Below are positions 1 through 8,080 of a stretch of 64,000 bases of DNA, piece after piece. The notes under the pieces are model-generated. The model saw only the letters and a program-made list of their open reading frames with translations. It was not told where the DNA came from and did no database searches. Position 1 is the stretch's first letter, and the number at the start of each line of letters is the position of its first letter. This DNA is from Actinosynnema sp. ALI-1.44 (GTDB taxonomy: Bacteria; Actinomycetota; Actinomycetes; Mycobacteriales; Pseudonocardiaceae). The stretch spans positions 434,001 to 498,000 of the forward strand of contig NZ_MTQO01000048.1 in the NCBI RefSeq assembly GCF_001984155.1. The letters are read 5' to 3'. The translations under genes were made by a program, and so were the position numbers.

Positions 1-942
1 GTGGGGCATCCAGGACAGCAGGGGGAGGTTCACGGCTTCGGCCACGTCGTCCGCCGTCAGGCCGCCCGGGGCTGGGCCGCGGACCAGGACCTGTGCGGTC
101 GTGCCGCGCTCTTTCAGGCGCTCCGCGACCAGCGCCGCCGACGCGCACGCGCGCAGTTCCGCGGGGACGACCAGCACGGTGAGATCCGCCAGGTCCAGCG
201 CCGCGCTCGCGGACGCCGAGGGGGTACGAGGCAGGTCGCAGACAACCACGTCGCCGCCGCGTCTGGCCGCTTCGATGACCGCTGTCACCGCGTCCGGCTC
301 CGGGGCGAACCCCCTTCTCGCGCCCGAGACCACTTTCAGTCTTCCGCTGCCCGGCAGCGCGTCTCGCAGCGACGAGGCCGCGACCCTGCCTTTGACGTTC
401 ATCTCCGGCCAGCGCAGTCCTTTCTGGCTTTCCGCACCCAGTACCAGATCGAGGCCACCTGCCAGCGGGTCGCAGTCCACGAGCATCGCCCGGTGGCCCG
501 CGTGGTCGGCAGCCCTGGCCACGGCCGCGGCGAACACCGAAGCGCCCGCGCCACCTCGGCCGCCGACCACCGCCATCACCCTGCCCGGCGGGCCAGGCGG
601 TCCTTCCGCGGCGTCGGCCATCACCTCGGTCAGCCAGGTGTCGGCCGCGGGCAGCTCGACGGCTCGCTCGACGCCGAGCCCGACGGCGGCTTGCAGAGTG
701 GTGATTGTGCTGCTGCCCAGGGAAACGACGATGACTCCGGCCCGCCTCGGCAACCGGTCGGTGAGCGCCGCGCAGGCCCCCGCCGGATCGAGCAGGACGA
801 GCGGCGCGTCGGACCACAGTGATCTGGCTGCCGCAACGTCGGGCACTCGCCGCAGATCGCAGCCAGCCGCGGCGGCGAGGCGGAGCAACTCGTCGAGCAC
901 GGCCTCGTTGTCGGCCAGGACGAGCGGACGGTTCTCGGACAT
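1..942 (-). CDS. ssd: Ssd/CpaE-like septum-site determining ATPase (3' end outside window)
   Basis: This reading frame starts with ATG at 942 and stays open to base 1, so the C-terminus is missing (314 codons are visible). Residues 1-120 look like a degenerate receiver-like N-terminal domain. Around residues 127-135 lies VVGGRGGAGAS, where a MinD/ParA P-loop would sit, and near 153-170 is LVDCDPLAGGLDLVLG, typical of the MinD/CpaE fold. The loop is Gly-rich and lacks the canonical GKGGxGKT lysine. That fits the Ssd/CpaE subgroup, which acts in septum placement and Flp/Tad pilus biogenesis in actinobacteria. The divergent HAD hydrolase next door matches the order Rv3660c-Rv3661 in M. tuberculosis, and tad genes would be expected just beyond the left edge. 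Family assignment is fairly sure; the exact role is inferred. Confidence 0.8.
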   Translation of the reverse strand, partial: MSENRPLVLADNEAVLDELLRLAAAAGCDLRRVPDVAAARSLWSDAPLVLLDPAGACAALTDRLPRRAGVIVVSLGSSTITTLQAAVGLGVERAVELPAADTWLTEVMADAAEGPPGPPGRVMAVVGGRGGAGASVFAAAVARAADHAGHRAMLVDCDPLAGGLDLVLGAESQKGLRWPEMNVKGRVAASSLRDALPGSGRLKVVSGARRGFAPEPDAVTAVIEAARRGGDVVVCDLPRTPSASASAALDLADLTVLVVPAELRACASAALVAERLKERGTTAQVLVRGPAPGGLTADDVAEAVNLPLLSWMPH

Positions 943-1405
943 CGTGGACCCCCGGATTCGGCTTTCGGGCTTGTGCCCGACGCTTTCCACGCTCTCGCTT
1001 GGCGGTGGGGGGTGCAATGGGACGGTGGCCGGCTGTGGACAAGTGGAGTGGCTGTGGACAAGGCCGCCGGTTCCGGGGTTGTTCGAGGGTTCCTCTTGGC
1101 TATTTGTGGTATACGCGCGCGGATCCATTCCGGCTATGCCAACCGGCGCGGACAACATTGGAACGTATCAACACAATGCGGCCGTTTTCGTCCACAGTAG
1201 ACGGGGATTGCGCCGCCCCGACCGGCTGAATGCTCGGAGTCACACCCCGGTGACGTTGCGAACACCCAGCGCCCCGCCGACCACACTTCGAACGCCGGAA
1301 AAATGTTGTCGTGCAACAAATCTTTCGACAACGGAGACGATCCTACTCGACCGTAGAACACATCGGCGCAGCTGATCGGGGTTCGCACGGCGGCCGTGAA
1401 TGAGG

Positions 1406-1474
1406 GACGACCCCCGCCAGGGGGGAGGGACGGGGGTCGTCAAAAGGTTCAGTCCCGGGGGGTCGGACTGAACC
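1406..1474. terminator. Two adjacent hairpins
   Basis: Two perfect inverted repeats follow each other. GACGACCCCCG at 1406-1416 pairs with 1431-1441, and GGTTCAGTCC at 1446-1455 pairs with 1465-1474. They are separated by AAAA. They resemble bidirectional terminators, yet they lie upstream of a gene rather than behind one, so they may instead be a leader structure or mark a lost gene. Confidence 0.45.
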
Positions 1475-1599
1475 GGTCCGGTGTCGAAGACCGGACGCCC
1501 TTACTGTATCTCCTTCCCACGCGCTCGTGGTCACGGATACAGCTTTTTATTGGTGTGTCTTATGCACACCGGCCATGCTCGACCTCACCAGGCAGGGCA

Positions 1600-1611
1600 T
1601 ATGCTGGGCTT
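1600..1611 (+). promoter_or_regulatory. Candidate leaderless promoter of the HAD hydrolase
   Basis: A -10-like TATGCT (1600-1605) is followed by six bases and the ATG at 1612, with no Shine-Dalgarno sequence. The transcript would begin at or next to the start codon. Confidence 0.4.
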
Positions 1612-2415
1612 ATGACCGATGCGCCGAAGCGGGTCGCCGCGTTCTTCGACCTGGACAAGACGGTCATCGCCAAGTCGAGCACGCTGGCTTTCAGCCGCCC
1701 GTTCTTCCACGGCGGGCTGATCAACCGCCGCGCCGTGCTGAAGAGCGCGTACGCCCAGTTCGTCTTCATGCAATCCGGCGCGGACGCCGACCAGGTGGAG
1801 CGGATGCGTGCCCATATCACCGCGTTGTGCGAGGGCTGGGACATCGAACAAGTCCGGTCCATCGTCGAGGAGACGCTGCACGACATCGTCGATCCGTTGG
1901 TCTACGCCGAGGCGGCCGAACTGATCACCGACCACAAGAACCAGGGACACGACGTCGTCGTGGTTTCCGCCTCGGGCGAGGAGATCGTGCGGCCGATCGC
2001 CCGCATGATCGGAGCAACCGACTGCGCGGGCACCCGAATGGTCGCCGATCAGGGCCGTTACACCGGGGAGATCGAGTTCTACTGCTACGGCGAGAACAAG
2101 GCCGTGGCGATGAAACAACTGGCCGCCGAACGGAACTACGACCTCTCGGCCTGCTACGCGTACAGCGATTCGAGCACCGACATCCCCATGCTCGATGTGG
2201 TGGGACACCCGGCGACCGTGAACCCCGACCGGGTGTTGAAGAAGCTGGCGACCGAGCGCGGCTGGCCGGTGCTCGCGTTCTCCAAGCCGGTGCCCCTGCG
2301 CTCCCGGATCCAGATGCCGTCCGGCACGACCGTGGCCATCACCGCCGCCAGCCTCGGCGTCGCGGCGGCGGCAGGCGCGACGTGGTACGGGATCAGGCGG
2401 CGCAGGCGAAAGTAG
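1612..2415 (+). CDS. HAD-superfamily hydrolase, subfamily IB (SerB-like)
   Basis: This 267-residue phosphatase-like protein has the HAD motif I DLDKT (residues 12-16, in FFDLDKTVIAKSS), motif II with VVSASGEE, and a motif III/IV stretch ending in YSDSSTDIPML. Subfamily IB enzymes are phosphoserine phosphatase-like; many actinobacterial members act on unknown phosphoesters. The C-terminus has a hydrophobic segment (TVAITAASLGVAAAAGATWY) followed by a basic tail, RRRRRK, suggesting membrane attachment with the catalytic domain in the cytoplasm. The frame is open further upstream, but ATG 1612 is chosen because family similarity begins there and a TATGCT -10 box lies six bases before it. It corresponds in position to Rv3661. 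The substrate is not known. Confidence 0.85.
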   Translation: MTDAPKRVAAFFDLDKTVIAKSSTLAFSRPFFHGGLINRRAVLKSAYAQFVFMQSGADADQVERMRAHITALCEGWDIEQVRSIVEETLHDIVDPLVYAEAAELITDHKNQGHDVVVVSASGEEIVRPIARMIGATDCAGTRMVADQGRYTGEIEFYCYGENKAVAMKQLAAERNYDLSACYAYSDSSTDIPMLDVVGHPATVNPDRVLKKLATERGWPVLAFSKPVPLRSRIQMPSGTTVAITAASLGVAAAAGATWYGIRRRRRK

Positions 2416-3135
2416 CCAACCATGTGGGGGACGTCGATAGCCCGGTCGGAGGTAGCGCGGACGGCCGCCCGCCCGCTACTCGTACGCCGTTCGACACACC
2501 CCGTGTTGATCTACCGCTTAAAGACTCTGTACCGGTGCACCCGTCCGTGCCCTTGAAGTGACCGCGCTCACTAGGTACAAAGTTAGTGCGGACCTCTGAA
2601 CAGCCAGGGACCAAACGAAGAGAAGCTTGGTCCACCCTGACAGAGCTCCGTGCGCGGACTCCGGGCACCCACGCGCAGCACGCCGCGGGAGGCTTGTCGT
2701 CAAGGGACTGCGTACCGGGACGCCGGGCGCCGAGGCCCAGTGAGTACGACGTGAGTTGCACGCTTGGTAACCCGAGACGTCCGCGCTCGGCGACGGCGGC
2801 CTGTGTTCGGTGCCTTTGGCACCTTCCCCAGGTCGCCTCGCTTTTTGTTGGGGGGCCGAGCCCCCCAAACCCCCCCCACGGTGCGAGCTCCTTCTGACCC
2901 AGCGCTGGTTGCTTTGGGTTTCGACCAGCACCTTGGGTTTGGCTTGACCGGCATTCGCTTCTCGGTGGGCAACACGCCCGGCCGGGTCTGGGCGGGTAGC
3001 GTGGATCGGACCAGGCCAGGTGGTCATAAGCGGTAAACACCGCCGTTTGGCTCTTGGCTTCCCTCGAGCGACGTGGGTAACTTACCGATTGAAGCGTCAA
3101 CTCGGTAAGAATCTTACGCCTCCAGGGAGGCAGAG
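2416..3135. other. 720-bp gene-free region with a dispersed repeat
   Basis: Several overlapping open frames exist on both strands, but none has recognisable domains or a plausible start. The strongest structure is a GC-rich element at 2842-2927 that recurs, inverted, at about 40871-40955. The last 60 bases lead to nagZ. Confidence 0.55.
2842..2927 (+). repeat. Dispersed GC-rich repeat, copy 1
   Basis: The element starts with a hairpin (TTGGGGGGCCGAGCCCCCCAA, about 2848-2868). It continues with CACGGTGCGAGCTCCTTCTG, then ACCCAGCGCTGG, and ends in TTTCGACCAG. The same order of blocks occurs on the opposite strand at 40871-40955, roughly 80-85% identical by eye. It could be a non-autonomous mobile element or a repeated terminator module. 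Confidence 0.6.
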
Positions 3136-4920
3136 GTGTCACGTCGTTGGATCCCCCCGACTCTGGCCGCCGTCACGGCGTTGGCCACGGTCGCCACGCC
3201 CGCGTCAGCCGCACCCGAGATGGATGCGATGTCGAGCTGGGCAACCGCCGCTCTGCGGCACCTGACTCTCGAGCAGAAGGTCGGGCAGCTGTTCGTCGCG
3301 ACTGTCTGGGGCAAGTCCGCTGACGAAGCGCACCCCGAGAACAAGAAGCGCTACGGCGTCGACACGCCCGCTCAGGTCGTGCAGCGCTACCACGTCGGCG
3401 GCGTCATCTACTTCAACAACGCGGGCACGGACAACGTCGACGACCCGGCGCAGCTCACGCGGTTCTCCAACGGCCTGCAGCGCGCGGCCCTCACGTCCGG
3501 TGCGCACATCCCGTTGCTGATCTCGATCGACCAGGAGGGTGGCAACGTCACCCGGGTCGTGTCGCCTGCCAGCGAGTACCCGAGCGCGATGGCCGTCGGG
3601 GCCGGTCGCAAACCGGAGGACGCCAAGCGGTTGGCCGCCATCAGCGGGCACGAGCTGCGCGCGATGGGCATCAACCAGAACTTCGCACCGGCCGCGGACG
3701 TCAACTCCAACCCGCTCAACCCCGTGATCGCCGCCCGGTCCTTCTCGTCCGACCCGACGCTGGCCGGTGAGATGGTGTCCGCCCAGATCGCCGGGTACCA
3801 GCGGGCGGGGTGGCCCGGTGACACCGTTTCCGCCGCGGCCAAGCACTTCCCCGGGCACGGCGACGCCAAGGACGACAGCCACTACGGCCTGCCCCAGATC
3901 GACCGCACCGAGGACCAGTGGCGCAAGGTCGACCTGCCGCCGTTCAAGGCCGCGATCGCGGCGGGCATCGACTCGATCATGACCGCGCACATCACGGTGC
4001 CGAGCGTCGACCCGTCCAAGGAACCCGCGACGCTGTCGAAGAAGTTCATGACCGACATCCTGCGCACCGAACTGAAGTACGACGGTGTCATCGTCACCGA
4101 CTCGCTCGCGATGGACGGCATCCGCAAGATGCACCCGGACACCGACATCCCGGTGCTCGCGCTGGAGGCGGGCGTCGACCAGATGCTGATGCCGCCGAGC
4201 CTGGACACCACGATCGGCGCGGTGCTCGACGCCGTGCGCAGCGGCCGGATCAGCGAGGACCGCATCAACCAGAGCGTGCTGCGAATCCTCAAGCAGAAGT
4301 GGAAGCGTGGCGTTTTCCTCAAGCCGTTCGCCGACGAGCGCGCGCTGCCGCGTGAGGTGGGCACGAAGCAGAACCTGGCCGAGATCCAGCGGATCAGCGA
4401 CCGCACGGTGACCGTGCTGCGCAACGACGCCAAGCTGCTGCCGGTCAGGACGCTGCCCGGCAAGGTCCTGGTCACCGGCTGGAACAACCCGGCGTTCCCC
4501 GGCAAGCCCGCCGAGCCCGTCGCCGCTCTGGCCAAGGAACTCGGCGCGACAGCGCTGTCCACGGGCGCAGCGCCGACGGCCGCGCAGATCGACCAGGCGG
4601 TCGCGGCGGCGAACGGATCGGACCTCGTGATCGTGCTGACCAACGGCCTGCGCACGTCGGCGTCGCAGCGCGCCCTGCTGACCAGGCTGCAGCAGACCGG
4701 CAAGCCCGTGATCGCGGTGGCCTCGCAGGTGCCGTACGACCCGGCATTCGTCGACGTTCCCACGTGGATCACCACGTACGCGTGGCGTGACGTCTCGATG
4801 GCGTCGCTGGCCAAGGTCATCACCGGCAAGGTCGCCCCGAAGGGCAAGCTGCCCGTGAACGTGCCCAACGCCGACTCCACCGGTGTCCTCTTCCCGTTCG
4901 GGACGGGACTGACATGGTGA
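3136..4920 (+). CDS. nagZ: Secreted beta-N-acetylglucosaminidase, GH3 (NagZ type)
   Basis: This 594-residue GH3 enzyme would remove terminal GlcNAc from peptidoglycan fragments. It has a signal peptide (residues 1 to about 25, ending ASAA). The NagZ signature KHFPGHGD is at residues 236-243, followed by DSHYGLP, which carries the Asp/His pair of bacterial NagZ enzymes. The nucleophile Asp is D322 in VTDSLAMDG. A C-terminal GH3 domain follows, as in the larger B. subtilis-type NagZ. The GTG at 3136 follows a GGGAGGCAGAG ribosome binding site. It overlaps the next gene, namZ, by 7 bases (ATGGTGA), so the two are probably translationally coupled. The export signal places the reaction outside the membrane, unlike cytoplasmic Gram-negative NagZ. 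Function is well supported; exact substrate length is inferred. Confidence 0.92.
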   Translation: MSRRWIPPTLAAVTALATVATPASAAPEMDAMSSWATAALRHLTLEQKVGQLFVATVWGKSADEAHPENKKRYGVDTPAQVVQRYHVGGVIYFNNAGTDNVDDPAQLTRFSNGLQRAALTSGAHIPLLISIDQEGGNVTRVVSPASEYPSAMAVGAGRKPEDAKRLAAISGHELRAMGINQNFAPAADVNSNPLNPVIAARSFSSDPTLAGEMVSAQIAGYQRAGWPGDTVSAAAKHFPGHGDAKDDSHYGLPQIDRTEDQWRKVDLPPFKAAIAAGIDSIMTAHITVPSVDPSKEPATLSKKFMTDILRTELKYDGVIVTDSLAMDGIRKMHPDTDIPVLALEAGVDQMLMPPSLDTTIGAVLDAVRSGRISEDRINQSVLRILKQKWKRGVFLKPFADERALPREVGTKQNLAEIQRISDRTVTVLRNDAKLLPVRTLPGKVLVTGWNNPAFPGKPAEPVAALAKELGATALSTGAAPTAAQIDQAVAAANGSDLVIVLTNGLRTSASQRALLTRLQQTGKPVIAVASQVPYDPAFVDVPTWITTYAWRDVSMASLAKVITGKVAPKGKLPVNVPNADSTGVLFPFGTGLTW

Positions 4921-6173
4921 GTCGACGGAGCCTGCTGGCCGCGGCGCCCGCGGCGGTGGTCGCCGCCGCGAGCCCGGCAACGGCCCAGGCCCAGGAGGAG
5001 CAGCGGGGCCGCGGGGTCACGACCGGTGCGGACCGCTTGGCCGAACACGGCTGGCGTGAGTTCGCGGGGCGCAAGGTCGGCGTGCTGACCAACCCGACAG
5101 GTGTGCTCCGGGACCGGACGCACATCGTGGACTCGCTCGTGGCCGCTGGAATGGCGCCGGTGGCGGTGTTCGGCCCCGAGCACGGATTCCGCGGCACGGC
5201 ACAAGCCGGTGGTTCCGAGGGTAGTTATACCGACCCGCGCACCAAGGTTCCGGTGTATGACGCATACGGCATAACGGCTGCGAAACTCGCGGAGATGTAC
5301 CGGAAAGCCGGAGTCGACACGGTCGTTTTCGACATCGCGGACGTCGGCGCCCGCTTCTACACCTATATATGGTCGATGTACACGGCCATGGTGGCCGCGG
5401 TCGAGACGGGCGCGTCGTTCGTCGTGCTCGACCGGCCGAACCCGGTCGGCGGCAAGGCGTTCGGGCCGATGCTCGACCCCGCGTTCGCGTCCGGTGTCGG
5501 CCGCAAGCCGATCGTCCAGCAGCACGGGATGACCGCGGGCGAGCTGGCGAAGTTCTTCGACGCGGAGTTCCTGCCAGCCGACACCGGCGGTCGCCGGTTG
5601 TCCAAACTGGACGTGATCGCGGTCAGGGGCTGGCACCGGGACGCACTGTTCGCCCAAACCGGGTTGGACTGGGTGCCGCCGAGCCCGAACATGCCCACGC
5701 CGCAGACGGCACTGGTCTACCCGGGAACGTGCCTGTTCGAAGGCACCCTGCTGTCCGAGGGGCGGGGCACGACCAGGCCGTTCGAGATGATCGGCATGCC
5801 GGACATCGACTGGCGCTGGGCCGAGGAGCTCACCAGGCAGAACCTGCCCGGCGTGCGGTTCCGGGAGAACTACTTCGTGCCGACGTTCAACAAGTTCGTC
5901 GGCAAGACCTGCGGTGGCGTCCAGCTGCACGTGACCGACGAACAATCGTTCGACCCGATCCTGACGGCCGTCACCATGTTGGTGACCGTGAAGCGGCTCT
6001 ACCCCGCGCTGTTCGGGTGGCGGCCGGACAGGATGATCGACCTGCTCTCCGGCTCGGCCAGGCTGCGCACGATGATCGACGCGGGCGCCGGTGTCGCCGA
6101 GATCACCGGGGCGTGGCAGCGCGAACTGGCAGAGTTCCGTCAGCGGCGCAGGCAACACCTGATCTATCGGTGA
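4914..6173 (+). CDS. namZ: Exo-beta-N-acetylmuramidase NamZ (DUF1343, GH171)
   Basis: This 419-residue protein belongs to the DUF1343 family, whose B. subtilis member (YbbC/NamZ) releases MurNAc from the non-reducing end of peptidoglycan fragments. The N-terminus has a twin-arginine-like signal (SRRSLLA, then a hydrophobic stretch to about residue 26, ending ATAQA), so Tat export is plausible. Family motifs visible are VLTNPTGV, FGPEHGFRG, VFDIADVGARFYTYIW and DRPNPVGG. It starts inside the end of nagZ. NagZ and NamZ act alternately on the glycan chain (NagZ removes GlcNAc, NamZ removes MurNAc), so coupled expression makes sense. The AmiE-like gene follows after 9 bases. Confidence 0.88.
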   Translation: MVSRRSLLAAAPAAVVAAASPATAQAQEEQRGRGVTTGADRLAEHGWREFAGRKVGVLTNPTGVLRDRTHIVDSLVAAGMAPVAVFGPEHGFRGTAQAGGSEGSYTDPRTKVPVYDAYGITAAKLAEMYRKAGVDTVVFDIADVGARFYTYIWSMYTAMVAAVETGASFVVLDRPNPVGGKAFGPMLDPAFASGVGRKPIVQQHGMTAGELAKFFDAEFLPADTGGRRLSKLDVIAVRGWHRDALFAQTGLDWVPPSPNMPTPQTALVYPGTCLFEGTLLSEGRGTTRPFEMIGMPDIDWRWAEELTRQNLPGVRFRENYFVPTFNKFVGKTCGGVQLHVTDEQSFDPILTAVTMLVTVKRLYPALFGWRPDRMIDLLSGSARLRTMIDAGAGVAEITGAWQRELAEFRQRRRQHLIYR

Positions 6174-6182
6174 GGTGACCCC

Positions 6183-7928
6183 ATGTTTCGTCGAACGGTG
6201 CTGGCGCTGACGATGGTCGGCATGACAGCGACCGGTGCGGTGTCCGCGGAGGCGCACGGCGGTGACTCGGGCCGGTTCGACCGGCCGAGGCAGGGTTTCG
6301 CCGCCCCGTGGACCCAGTTGCGCGACGGCACGCCCGAGCAGGCCGGCCTGGACCGGGCGCCGATCGACGCCGCGCTCAAGCAGATCGACGAGTGGACGCG
6401 GACCAACCCGACGTCGCCGCCCGTGGCCAAGCCGCTGATGTCCGGCGTGGTCACGCTGCTGGCGCACGAAGGCGTCGTCGTCAGCCGGTCAGCATCCGGT
6501 TACGCACTGCGGTATTCCGATGCCGCCGGGACCGAACTGCCCGCACAACAGCGTGTTCCCATGCGTGACGACACGATCTTCGACATGGCCTCGATCAGCA
6601 AGCTGTTCACGTCGATCGCGGTCATGCAGCTCGTCGAGCAGGGCAAGGTGGACGTCGACGCGCCGGTTTCCCGGTATCTGCCGGAGTTCGGCGTGAACGG
6701 CAAGGCCGGGATCACGGTCAAGCAACTGCTGATCCACACGTCCGGCCTGGTGGCGTTCATCCCGCTGTGGAGCATGTACCCGGACAAGGCGACCCGGATC
6801 AAGGGCGTGATGGACATAGCGCCGAAGTACGTGCCGGGCTCCACGTACGAGTATTCAGATCTCAATCTGATCACGCTTGGCGTGATGATCGAGCGACTGA
6901 CGGGGTCCACCTTGGACAACGTTGTCAGCAAAGGCATCACCGGTCCGCTCGGGATGACCGACACCGGTTACAACCCACCGGCGTCCAAACTGGACAGGAT
7001 CGCGGTGACCGAGTACCAGTCCGCCCCGCCGCGCGGAATCGTTCGGGGACAAGTACACGACGAGAACGCGTGGTCACTCGGCGGCGTCTCCGGGCACGCG
7101 GGCATCTTCTCGACCGCGCGCGACATGGCGATCCTCGCCCAAAGTCTCATCAATGGCGGCATTTATGCCCACAAGCGGATCCTCAAGCAGCAGACCGTGC
7201 GGGCGATGCTGACCGACTACACGACGAACTTCCCTGGCAACGCACACGGTTTGGGCTTCGAACTGGACCGAAGGTTCTACATGGGAGGGCTCAGCGGCCC
7301 GGCGACCGCGGGCCACACCGGGTACACGGGCACGACACTCGTGCTCGACCTGCAGTCCCGTTCCATCGCGATCCTGTTGTCCAACAGGGTTCACGTGTCG
7401 CGCAACTGGGGATCCATCAACCCGGCGCGCGAGACGCTGGCGACCGGGATGGCCAAGGCACTGGCTGTCCGACCGCGACACGGTCGTGACGCGTGGTACA
7501 CGGGGATCGGCAATCTGAGCACAGCCACACTGTCCACACGGGAGCTCCGGACGCGGGGTACACCCATCCGGGTTACGTTCGACACGTTCGTCGACACAGA
7601 AATTTCCGACCACCTCGTTCTGGAGTCGAGCGGTGACGGCCTGTCGTGGCAAGCGGTCCCGGTCGCCGCGCGGGGGCCTGGCGCGCCCGCCGGCCTGTCA
7701 TCCCATCTTTCCGGCGCAGGGCACCGGACCTGGTGGAATGTCCGGTCCGAGGTACCGACGTTCGACAAGATCTTCTTGCGATGGCGTTTCAGTACGGACA
7801 GAACCCTCACCGGGCGCGGGGTGTTATTGGACAACATCAAAATCACCGAGGGTAGCCGAATACTTCTTGACGGTGAAAAACAACCAACCGCGCTCGATTC
7901 GCAAGGCTGGGATCGTCGAATCCGATGA
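6183..7928 (+). CDS. Secreted serine hydrolase of the beta-lactamase/AmiE fold with C-terminal beta-domain
   Basis: This 581-residue protein has a Sec signal peptide (residues 1 to about 24). Its penicillin-binding/class C beta-lactamase-type domain has SxxK at S137-I-S-K140, YSD at Y224-S-D226 and HTG at 378-380. In B. subtilis the equivalent gene (amiE/ybbE), next to nagZ and namZ, encodes an amidase that strips peptides from MurNAc, and the context here argues for the same job. Residues about 440-581 form an extra region rich in Trp, Thr and Ser (for example SDHLVLESSGDGLSW). It resembles a carbohydrate- or wall-binding beta-sandwich and is absent from shorter AmiE proteins. The start ATG follows GAGGTGACCC closely. 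A D-alanyl-D-alanine carboxypeptidase or esterase is the alternative. Confidence 0.8.
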   Translation: MFRRTVLALTMVGMTATGAVSAEAHGGDSGRFDRPRQGFAAPWTQLRDGTPEQAGLDRAPIDAALKQIDEWTRTNPTSPPVAKPLMSGVVTLLAHEGVVVSRSASGYALRYSDAAGTELPAQQRVPMRDDTIFDMASISKLFTSIAVMQLVEQGKVDVDAPVSRYLPEFGVNGKAGITVKQLLIHTSGLVAFIPLWSMYPDKATRIKGVMDIAPKYVPGSTYEYSDLNLITLGVMIERLTGSTLDNVVSKGITGPLGMTDTGYNPPASKLDRIAVTEYQSAPPRGIVRGQVHDENAWSLGGVSGHAGIFSTARDMAILAQSLINGGIYAHKRILKQQTVRAMLTDYTTNFPGNAHGLGFELDRRFYMGGLSGPATAGHTGYTGTTLVLDLQSRSIAILLSNRVHVSRNWGSINPARETLATGMAKALAVRPRHGRDAWYTGIGNLSTATLSTRELRTRGTPIRVTFDTFVDTEISDHLVLESSGDGLSWQAVPVAARGPGAPAGLSSHLSGAGHRTWWNVRSEVPTFDKIFLRWRFSTDRTLTGRGVLLDNIKITEGSRILLDGEKQPTALDSQGWDRRIR

Positions 7929-8080
7929 TAAAGTTTGCTAACGACACCCCCATTACCTGCGATTTCCCACGCAAGCCCCAGTGGTTGCAGGTTCAAGTTT
8001 CGGACACGTTTGGGTGTCGTTGCGTCAGGAGGTCTAGCCGTGACCTTGTCGGATCCCGTAACTGTTAGTAAGTTTCCCAC
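7929..8080 (+). promoter_or_regulatory. murR upstream region with a repeated motif
   Basis: AAAGTTTGCTAAC (7930-7942) and, in opposite orientation, GTTAGTAAGTTTC (8064-8076) share 9 of 12 positions when aligned. One lies just behind the hydrolase gene, the other just before the regulator. They are candidate operators for autoregulation by the RpiR-type regulator; this is an inference from position and symmetry. Confidence 0.3.

Larger units (their letters stand above)
943..1611. other. Intergenic region between divergent ssd and HAD hydrolase
   Basis: This is about 670 bases without a convincing gene; the open frames here lack family resemblance and overlap one another. The middle part (about 1080-1350) is less GC-rich than its surroundings, as expected of a promoter region. 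The right part carries two hairpins (1406-1474) and the promoter of the HAD hydrolase. Confidence 0.6.

Noticed and set aside
1100-1120. GTATAC near 1107 as a third GntR site
   Set aside because: Only one half-site is present, with no second half at the right spacing and no related gene.
2518-3036. Several overlapping frames between the HAD gene and nagZ
   Set aside because: They overlap each other on both strands, have no recognisable domains, and contain a repeated non-coding element.
3205-4980. Long open frame on the minus strand opposite nagZ
   Set aside because: It is the antisense of a well-supported GH3 gene; composition (Arg, Gly, His-rich) is that of GC-driven shadow frames and no motif is seen. 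The same holds for 3882-6467 and 38144-40684 (minus).
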